A stretch of DNA of 11,971 bases, taken from positions 1 to 11,971 of the forward strand of contig JADHVS010000135.1 in assembly GCA_016783865.1 (NCBI GenBank), given 5' to 3'. Both the position numbers and the translations under genes were made by a program. This DNA comes from Bacteroidales bacterium. Its GTDB lineage: Bacteria; Bacteroidota; Bacteroidia; Bacteroidales; SM23-62. Positions 7,344 through 11,971 of the stretch are shown piece by piece. Positions within the stretch are counted from its first letter, which is position 1; each line of letters begins with the position of its first letter. The notes beneath the pieces are model-generated. The model was not told the DNA's origin. It did not search any database and saw nothing but the letters and a program-made list of their open reading frames with translations.

Positions 7344-8105
7344 CTATTCCACATCCTTTACACAACGGACAGAATGGCCGTGCGATGGCCTGGTCGCCCA
7401 CCGGGAGATCAGCGGGGCCTCATAAATCAGGGATCTTTTCCAGACAAAAATACTATCCCCCTTTGTTGCGGTCCAGAAATGTGCCAGGCGACCCAGATCG
7501 AAAGGAATTGCACCCATATCACCAACCATACCTCCCGGTAAGGCAGTAAAGCCGCTTTCATTTGTTGCGCCCGTATTGGGTGAATCCCAATGCTTCGTGC
7601 CGGTTTCTTTTAATTTCCCTCCTTCATCCAAACCTCTCCATTTTTCAAGATTTACCTGGTCGTCTGTCATTCCGAGATTCCGTTCAAGCTCCTGCCATTC
7701 TGAATCGCTCGGGAGATGCCACCCGTCGGGACATACATCCTGGATGCCACTGGGGCTGGTCTCACTCCCGGAGGTTCCATTCACAGCAGCGGCCCATGTA
7801 TATAAAGCACCATAAATATCCAGGTTGTTTTCATCGTTTGCATATGAAAACCAGCATTTTGTGGTTTCATCACCCAATAAATTGTCAATGAACTTACCGT
7901 CTGTAATCACTTCTCCATCGGAGTATTGTGTGGCTTTTAAATTTTCAGCCATCCAGACCTGATCGCCGATCCTGATCCACTTGTATTTCAGTCCATCGCG
8001 GGCATCCGTAAAGGTACCGTGATCCTTGCCATCTGTATTATCATCCTTTTCGCAGGACAATCCAAAAACCATAAGGAATAACAGTATAATCAGGACTTTC
8101 CTCAT
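7344..8105 (-). CDS. FISUMP-domain (Fib_succ_major) surface lipoprotein
   Basis: The 253-residue protein starts at ATG 8105; a GTG one codon earlier is less likely. A lipoprotein signal peptide ends GLSC with Cys18 as the lipidated residue. The next residues, EKDD, resemble the acidic lipoprotein export signal that places Bacteroidota lipoproteins on the cell surface. Residues ~33-250 match the FISUMP domain, with WIRIGDQVWMAENLKAT, IYGALYTWAAAVN, CPDGWHLPSDSEWQEL, SGFTALPGG, FWTATKGD and the C-terminal SVRCVKD. This fold is related to C-type-lectin-like/formylglycine-generating-enzyme-like proteins; its role is unknown, with surface adhesion or carbohydrate binding often suggested. It is transcribed away from the MFS gene from its own promoter at 8131-8161. 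Confidence 0.86.
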   Translation of the reverse strand: MRKVLIILLFLMVFGLSCEKDDNTDGKDHGTFTDARDGLKYKWIRIGDQVWMAENLKATQYSDGEVITDGKFIDNLLGDETTKCWFSYANDENNLDIYGALYTWAAAVNGTSGSETSPSGIQDVCPDGWHLPSDSEWQELERNLGMTDDQVNLEKWRGLDEGGKLKETGTKHWDSPNTGATNESGFTALPGGMVGDMGAIPFDLGRLAHFWTATKGDSIFVWKRSLIYEAPLISRWATRPSHGHSVRCVKDVE

Positions 8106-8130
8106 CACGCTGGTATTTTATTGAAAAGAC

Positions 8131-8161
8131 TAAAATTAAACTTTACCTGGTTAAATATCAA
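8131..8161 (-). promoter_or_regulatory. Promoter of the FISUMP lipoprotein gene
   Basis: On the minus strand TTG (8161-8159) is followed after 20 bases by TAATTTTA (8138-8131), one mismatch from TAnnTTTG. The spacing equals that of the abiE promoter. Transcription would start about 20 bases before the ATG at 8105. Confidence 0.45.
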
Positions 8162-8289
8162 TGATCCGGTATAGTATCTGATGCGCCTTGATCCACTTTA
8201 TTATAAATATTTTGTACATTTATTTGATGTATTTCGTTGCATTCTGACAGTTTCAGGTTGTTTGAGTGTGGATTTTTCAGGTGGCACCC

Positions 8290-8312
8290 GGAGGATAATG
8301 AAAATAGCTTAA
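8290..8312 (+). promoter_or_regulatory. Strong Shine-Dalgarno with four-codon leader ORF before the MFS gene
   Basis: GGAGG (8290-8294) sits three bases before ATG at 8298, which opens ATG-AAA-ATA-GCT-TAA (Met-Lys-Ile-Ala). The stop is three bases before the real MFS start at 8316 and in the same frame. Ribosomes may load at the leader and re-initiate at 8316, or the leader is simply the former start cut by a nonsense mutation. Confidence 0.45.
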
Positions 8313-8315
8313 ACT

Positions 8316-9509
8316 ATGAAAAACAATTCCCCAAAGACCTGGTATTACTACATTCTTTTCGGACTGCTCTATTTTGTACAGGGTTCTGCCCTCGCCTATT
8401 TCAGGAACTTTCAAAAGCCCTACCTCGATTCGCTGAACATCAGTGCAGGAAGTATTGGACTTTTAACCAGCATCTTACTGCTCCCATTTATTTTAAAAAT
8501 ATTTATTGGTATGCTCAGCGACAAGGTCAGCCTGTTTGGTTTCGGCCACCGGAAACCCTATATCCTTACCGGATTGATCCTGGGGGCCATTGCCTTCCTG
8601 CTGGTCAGCAGGGTACTGCCTGATCAGAACTTCCTGGCATTCTCAACATTAATTGTATTGGGATCATTCAGCGTGGCATTGTTTGATTCCTGCACGGATG
8701 GCTTTGCCATTGAAATCACACCGAAAGAGAATTACGGCAGGGTACAGGGGATTATGATCAGTGGCAGAGCGCTCGGGTTTATCATACTCTCCCTGCTTTT
8801 TGGATACCTTGTGCAACGCTCCAGCTATTCCATCATTTTCATTGTGGTTGGACTGATGATGATGATCCCCCTGATTTTTGTCCTGTTTGCAAAGGAACCG
8901 AGTAGGATCAGGGCCGATAACCAGTTTGAATGGAAAGCATTCCGCCTGATGCTTAAACCTGTCTTTCTTGTTTTCGGGCTCTATGCGATTTTCTATTCCT
9001 TCGTTTCATTTGGTGTGGATGGACTGATCACCTATTACATGAGCTACAGCCTGGATGCAACAGAGCAGTCGATCGGCCATTACGGTGCGCTCAGGGGAGC
9101 AGGGGCAGTCATTGGTGCAATCATTGCAGGTCTGTCTTTCGACAGGCTGGGCTCTAAGACAACAGCCTATGCAACCGTCTTTGTTATAACTATTGCTGCA
9201 GCCATGATGGGATTTTCTAACAGCGTGTCAATGATTCTCAGCTTTGCAGTGGTCTGGGGATTTGCATGGGGACTACAGGAGTGTGTTTTTCTTTCCCTTG
9301 CCATGTCGCTGGCCGATGTGCGCATTGCCGCCTCCATGTTTGCGATCATGATGGCCCTTTCGAATATCGGGACAGCCATCGTGGAAGGGGTGGCAACCAC
9401 CCTGAGTGTCAGGGTGGGTTTCCAGGCTTTGTTCCTTGTCCTGGCAGGCTTTAACTTTATTAATATCCTTATTCTGTATTTCTTTTTCAGGATCTGGAAA
9501 CCGGCGTAG
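8316..9509 (+). CDS. Major facilitator superfamily transporter
   Basis: The 397-residue protein has about twelve hydrophobic segments. The cytoplasmic loop 2-3 carries the MFS motif A variant G65-M-L-S-D69 ... G77-H-R-K80-P. A charged loop between helices 6 and 7 (AKEPSRIRADNQFEWK) divides two similar halves, and the second half has GAVIGAIIAGLSFDRLGSK, the repeated motif A. The opening YYILFGLLYFVQGSALAYF resembles transporters of the PAT/folate-biopterin type, but no substrate can be assigned. ATG 8316 is chosen because the earlier in-frame ATG at 8298 is closed by TAA at 8310. No neighbouring metabolic gene hints at cargo. The stop is immediately followed by debris of another gene. Confidence 0.9.
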   Translation: MKNNSPKTWYYYILFGLLYFVQGSALAYFRNFQKPYLDSLNISAGSIGLLTSILLLPFILKIFIGMLSDKVSLFGFGHRKPYILTGLILGAIAFLLVSRVLPDQNFLAFSTLIVLGSFSVALFDSCTDGFAIEITPKENYGRVQGIMISGRALGFIILSLLFGYLVQRSSYSIIFIVVGLMMMIPLIFVLFAKEPSRIRADNQFEWKAFRLMLKPVFLVFGLYAIFYSFVSFGVDGLITYYMSYSLDATEQSIGHYGALRGAGAVIGAIIAGLSFDRLGSKTTAYATVFVITIAAAMMGFSNSVSMILSFAVVWGFAWGLQECVFLSLAMSLADVRIAASMFAIMMALSNIGTAIVEGVATTLSVRVGFQALFLVLAGFNFINILILYFFFRIWKPA

Positions 9510-9600
9510 CCCTTCTCCCGAAAACATGAATGACATCACCCAATATGAGTTTTTTGCCGGACATGATGCCGAAGGGGAAGCTATCTGGACATACGAATAA
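9502..9600 (+). pseudogene. Short fragment of a DUF4185-like secreted protein gene
   Basis: The frame starting within the last codons of the MFS gene reads SPSPENMNDITQYEFFAGHD and AEGEAIWTYE before TAA at 9598. The pattern N-x-I-T-x-Y-E-F-F-A-G-x-D-x-x-G-x-x-x-W-T is, as I recall it, an internal block of DUF4185-type proteins, several hundred residues long, where it is followed by a further conserved region. Here both ends are missing, so only about 30 residues survive. The next 90 bases hold nothing recognisable. Family assignment rests on memory of the motif alone. Confidence 0.5.
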
Positions 9601-9692
9601 AACGTATGATGCATTCAAGAACAACCCAAGGACTGAACCGGTGGATTTTCCTGATAATCAGTAGAAAATATGGTCTAAATGTTAGGGAAAAA

Positions 9693-10433
9693 ATGAAAAT
9701 TAAACATCCGGTTATCCTTTCGATCATTTTGTGTCTATATATATTACTCTCTGGTTGTCAGGTAATGTATGTTCCCAGCATGCAAAATGTTCCATGTTTT
9801 AAGCAAAAGAAAGAAACCCAGCTTGCCTTTTCTCCTACCACTATGCACATTGGATATTCTTTAACAGATAAATTAGGATTGACATTGAATGGTTTTTACA
9901 GGTCGGGAAATAAATATCTTTCCACTGGTAAAGCTTGGGATTATCGTTCCGACAGATATTGTGTCGATTTGGGATTTGGTGGTTATTTTCCTGAAGATGA
10001 TAAATTCATGTTCGAAATATTCAGTGCTATCGGATATGGTTATGCATCTTTAAAATATGAAACCGAGGGCCCTGAAACTCCATGGATAGAAGGCTCCCAC
10101 TCGAACTATTATAAGATTTATACTCAACCGGATTTTTGTTTTCTGACAAAAGCAATGGATCTGACCTTTTCCTTAAGATTATCTTTTCTGAGTTTTTATA
10201 ATTTTCAGGAATATGACAAATCTATGGTAGATAAACAGACAAATTTTTTCACTGAACCGGCGTTAACCTTTAAGTTTAATTCAAAATATGTTAATCCAAT
10301 TATTCAAGTTCAATACTCTGCGCCATTCTCAACATTTGAAACAAATAATTTTTATTATGATGTATTCAAAAAGCACATTATTTTTTCATTTGGCTTGAGA
10401 ATCAATTTGCATGAATTTTCTTTTGCAGATTAA
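9693..10433 (+). CDS. Putative outer-membrane lipoprotein of unknown function
   Basis: ATG 9693 is preferred over the in-frame ATG at 9606 because it begins a proper lipoprotein signal: two Lys, a hydrophobic stretch and the lipobox LLSGC with Cys22. The mature protein is about 225 residues, starts QVMYVPSMQNVPCF, and contains alternating aromatic/polar strands (IGYSLTDKLGLTLNGFYR, FEIFSAIGYGYASLKYE, SFGLRINLHEF) that suggest an outer-membrane-associated beta-barrel. The Y-x-P-S-x-Q-N-V-P start recurs in uncharacterised Bacteroidota proteins known to me only as hypothetical. A, T and Lys/Asn/Tyr codons are strongly over-represented compared with the MFS gene, suggesting separate ancestry. No convincing promoter was seen. 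Confidence 0.72.
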   Translation: MKIKHPVILSIILCLYILLSGCQVMYVPSMQNVPCFKQKKETQLAFSPTTMHIGYSLTDKLGLTLNGFYRSGNKYLSTGKAWDYRSDRYCVDLGFGGYFPEDDKFMFEIFSAIGYGYASLKYETEGPETPWIEGSHSNYYKIYTQPDFCFLTKAMDLTFSLRLSFLSFYNFQEYDKSMVDKQTNFFTEPALTFKFNSKYVNPIIQVQYSAPFSTFETNNFYYDVFKKHIIFSFGLRINLHEFSFAD

Positions 10434-10732
10434 TCCGATCAGCAACTCACATATCATTACTTGCCTGTTATAAGAAGCTCTACAGGAGTATAATCATAAT
10501 AGAGTAACCATCTGAATTTGAAATTATATGTATACACGTCTGACTTGCAAAAAGAAATGATACATGATTTGTTAAATATTGAAACTAACATTTACCAAAT
10601 CCCATGAATTACTATATCTTTGCAATATTGTGTATACTAAAAGAATAGATCTATTCATGATAAATGCTGAAATATCTCAATGTTAAATGTTGGTTTAGCT
10701 TCATGTTAAATATTGTTTATGAATTGTAACAT
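10434..10732. other. AT-rich spacer with promoter and TGTTAAATrTTG repeats
   Basis: There is no coding sequence here. It holds a phylum-type promoter (10591-10622) and three near-identical 12-mers, TGTTAAATATTG at 10570-10581, TGTTAAATGTTG at 10681-10692 and TGTTAAATATTG at 10704-10715, all upstream of the Fic remnant. The last two are 23 bases apart, about two helical turns, which suits paired binding of one regulator. They lie downstream of the -7 box. Confidence 0.45.
10591..10622 (+). promoter_or_regulatory. Promoter upstream of the Fic remnant
   Basis: TATCTTTG at 10615-10622 is a perfect TAnnTTTG box, preceded after 20 bases by a weak -33 element TTTA (10591-10594). The predicted start leaves a leader of about 100 bases to the ATG at 10733, carrying two of the three TGTTAAATrTTG repeats. 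Confidence 0.5.
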
Positions 10733-11221
10733 ATGGCCTTCCCGGAATACAAACCTTTCCCTCTGACATTGATCGTCCCGGATTTCGATTCGGAAATCGC
10801 TGACCTTGTCATTGATCTGGATCATCTCAGGAAATAAGATATTCACACCAGGACCCACCCCCTGGTTTACCGTGACCTGCTTTCAAACCATACATATTTA
10901 GCAGAGAAAATCATCCACACTGCACTTGTCCTTTCAGAAGAAGAGAAACGCATCACCTCAAGAGAAAGGTATATGCTGAAGATTGCATTCAATGCAGGTG
11001 CTGTTAGCGCCACCCATTACAGAGACCTGTTCAGGGACAAAACACCACAGGAAATATCACGCCGGATAAGGGGTCTCAGGAACAAGAACCTGCTGCTTTC
11101 ACATGCAGAAGGAAGCCGGAAGTATGTCATCAACCTGAAAGCCGGGTTGCTCCGGTTTGGGATCATGGAAGCCCTTGATCAACAAGGTTTTTTACCACCA
11201 CAATTACCAGTCAACCCCTAA
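10733..11221 (+). pseudogene. Fic family protein remnant (N-terminus and C-terminal winged helix, catalytic core lost)
   Basis: From ATG 10733 the first 34 residues (PLTLIVPDFDSEIADLVIDL, then DHLRK) match the N-terminus of Fic proteins, ending at an in-frame TAA (10835-10837). The same frame continues without further stops to 11221 with the typical C-terminal region: helix LAEKIIHTALVLS, then the winged helix ITSRERYMLKIAFNAGAVSA, THYRDLF, TPQEISRRIRGLRNKNLL and GSRKYVINL. The whole middle, including the active-site HPFxxGNGR and the inhibitory helix motif, is absent, so an AMPylating enzyme cannot be made. The piece from ATG 10973 onward could still be translated as an 82-residue DNA-binding wing, a possible repressor remnant. 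The promoter and upstream repeats remain. Confidence 0.75.
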
Positions 11222-11586
11222 AATCCGGCTGGCTCTTCACAACTAACAACAGATGGATATTGTGTATGTATCATTTAATGGGATTAACAATAACCCCAAA
11301 GAGTGCGTGCTTTTGCAAATATGCAAAACCAGGGCGGGACAAAAAATGTGACAAAGAAGCTATGTGTGATGGGGTAATAGCATGGAAAAAACGAAAACCA
11401 TGACCATTCTTGCCAAAGCATTATAACTAATGTAAATACCACAACATCAAAATATTTAGATGGTCAATTGAAATCAGCTTGGAGTGGTCAATGAGTCCGA
11501 TTTGTCCAGGTATGAAGTAAATAATAGCTTGTTATTCGATATCTGTGGCACATGAAGAACAAAACAATGTTCACTCCATTATCGTC
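11222..11586. other. Non-coding spacer with a small inverted repeat and possible IS-end debris
   Basis: No gene was found on either strand. TTTTGCA (11311-11317) and TGCAAAA (11322-11328) form a 7-bp inverted repeat with a 4-base loop. Two TGGTCAAT direct repeats (11461-11468 and 11485-11492) followed by GTCCGATTTGTCC recall the spaced terminal repeats of IS21-type elements, but no transposase or istB sequence accompanies them. The rest looks like unconstrained AT-rich DNA. Confidence 0.35.
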
Positions 11587-11604
11587 TATCGCGATACGCA
11601 ATAT
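11587..11604. promoter_or_regulatory. Palindrome TATCGCGATA plus first CGCAATAT copy
   Basis: TATCGCGATA (11587-11596) is a perfect 10-bp palindrome directly joined to CGCAATAT (11597-11604). The same half-sites (ATATCGC and CGCAATAT) recur at 11651-11662 and 11691-11698, so this is probably the distal site of an operator array for the downstream regulator. Confidence 0.5.
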
Positions 11605-11618
11605 CTTGTCTTATAATT

Positions 11619-11649
11619 TTGTATAATAGGATTATTATTTGTAATATTG
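11619..11649 (+). promoter_or_regulatory. Promoter of the right-edge regulator gene
   Basis: TTG (11619-11621), inside TTTTG, is followed after 20 bases by TAATATTG (11642-11649), one mismatch from TAnnTTTG, the same spacing as the abiE and FISUMP promoters. The nested inverted repeats at 11644-11669 start inside this -7 box. Confidence 0.5.
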
Positions 11650-11669
11650 CATATCGCAATATGCGATAT
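11644..11669. promoter_or_regulatory. Nested inverted repeats on the regulator promoter (putative operator)
   Basis: ATATTGC (11644-11650) pairs with GCAATAT (11656-11662), and ATATCGC (11651-11657) pairs with GCGATAT (11663-11669). Both are perfect 7-bp arms with 5-base spacers, overlapping with centres seven bases apart. They cover the end of the -7 box and the likely transcription start. A third CGCAATAT at 11691-11698 lies four bases before the ATG at 11702. The arrangement suggests cooperative autorepression. Confidence 0.6.
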
Positions 11670-11701
11670 AAATGATCTTAATGAGACAGTCGCAATATAG
11701 T

Positions 11702-11971
11702 ATGAAACCACAGGATGTGGTTGTTCTGCTCAAGATCATTGCACTGAACAATGATAATTGGCAGCAGATACCTATGGCCCATTCGTTGAAAATGAGCCAA
11801 AGTGAGGTAAGTCAGTCGGTAGCCCGCTCCAGGTATGCAGGTTTACTTGACAATTACGGTAAAAAAGTGATGCGGAAGGCACTGTATGATTTTCTGCAAT
11901 ACGGACTGGCAGTTGTTTTTCCAGTCAAGCCGGGAGCAGTAGTACGAGGCATTCCTACTGCACATTCAACT
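11702..11971 (+). CDS. Winged-helix (MarR-like) DNA-binding protein, 3' truncated by window edge
   Basis: The frame is open to the right edge, giving the first 90 residues. The N-terminus KPQDVVVLLKIIAL leads into a helix-turn-helix: SLKMSQSEVSQSVARSRYAG (about 30-49) is a recognition-helix pattern, followed by LLDNYGKKVMRKALYDFLQYG. The end, VVFPVKPGAVVRGIPTAHST, is the ending block of a widespread uncharacterised family of about 170 residues that I recognise only by pattern (FP-x-x-PG-x-x-V-x-G-x-x-T-A-H-S). ATG 11702 is preferred over the in-frame ATG at 11681 because the third CGCAATAT repeat lies between them and KPQD is the usual family start. It is preceded by a promoter with overlapping inverted repeats, so it is likely autoregulated. 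Such an arrangement is typical of toxin-antitoxin-like modules, but the next gene is out of view. Confidence 0.65.
   Translation, partial: MKPQDVVVLLKIIALNNDNWQQIPMAHSLKMSQSEVSQSVARSRYAGLLDNYGKKVMRKALYDFLQYGLAVVFPVKPGAVVRGIPTAHST

Noticed and set aside
9606..9692. Upstream start at ATG 9606 for the outer-membrane lipoprotein.
   Set aside because: The extra 29 residues would bury the lipoprotein signal peptide, which begins properly at ATG 9693.
11681..11701. ATG 11681 as start of the right-edge regulator.
   Set aside because: It would place the third CGCAATAT operator copy inside the coding region, and the family start pattern KPQD begins right after ATG 11702.
1..11971. CRISPR arrays, tRNA or rRNA genes, integrases or transposase genes.
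   Set aside because: No regularly spaced repeat series, no tRNA-like cloverleaf or CCA end, and no recombinase motifs were seen on either strand.

Overview
The window looks like chromosomal DNA of a member of the Bacteroidota, probably a Bacteroidales-like environmental lineage. Signs are a TonB-dependent receptor with an N-terminal CarboxypepD_reg-like domain, a type IX secretion (T9SS) C-terminal sorting-domain fragment, a FISUMP-domain lipoprotein with an acidic surface-export motif, a GH140-like apiosidase, and promoters of the Bacteroidota TTG-N20-TAnnTTTG type. Base composition is mixed: the left half is moderately GC-rich, while the abiE operon, the lipoprotein at 9693-10433 and the right-hand spacers are AT-rich.

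Layout. (1) 1-3046, plus strand: the C-terminal ~530 residues of an S9 family serine peptidase, then a secreted GH140-like (DUF4038) glycosidase, probably co-transcribed. (2) 3043-3171: an orphan tail of a T9SS sorting domain. (3) 3174-5610, minus strand: a small divergent cytidine-deaminase-fold enzyme and, upstream of it, a TonB-dependent receptor broken by a one-base insertion and an internal deletion. (4) 5842-7254, plus strand: a complete two-gene AbiE type IV toxin-antitoxin/abortive-infection operon with a promoter and a strong inverted repeat spanning the -7 box and the antitoxin start codon. (5) 7344-8105, minus: a FISUMP lipoprotein with its own promoter. (6) 8316-9509, plus: an MFS transporter preceded by a four-codon leader ORF on a strong Shine-Dalgarno, then a fragment of a DUF4185-like gene. 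(7) 9693-10433: an AT-rich outer-membrane lipoprotein of unknown function. (8) 10733-11221: a Fic-family gene reduced to its N-terminus and C-terminal winged helix, with its promoter and three TGTTAAATrTTG repeats still present. (9) 11587-11971: a winged-helix regulator running off the right edge, preceded by a promoter overlain by nested inverted repeats and three copies of CGCAATAT.

How it fits together. Left of 5.6 kb the window holds ordinary uptake and degradation functions, some of them decaying. Right of 5.8 kb it is an accessory region: one intact toxin-antitoxin operon, one eroded Fic module, one further self-regulated DNA-binding gene, and at least four gene fragments (T9SS tail, receptor, DUF4185-like piece, Fic). 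The two most informative regulatory signals are inverted repeats placed directly on promoters: one for abiE, one for the right-edge regulator. Both fit autorepression by the encoded winged-helix protein. The partner gene of the right-edge regulator, if there is one, lies outside the window.
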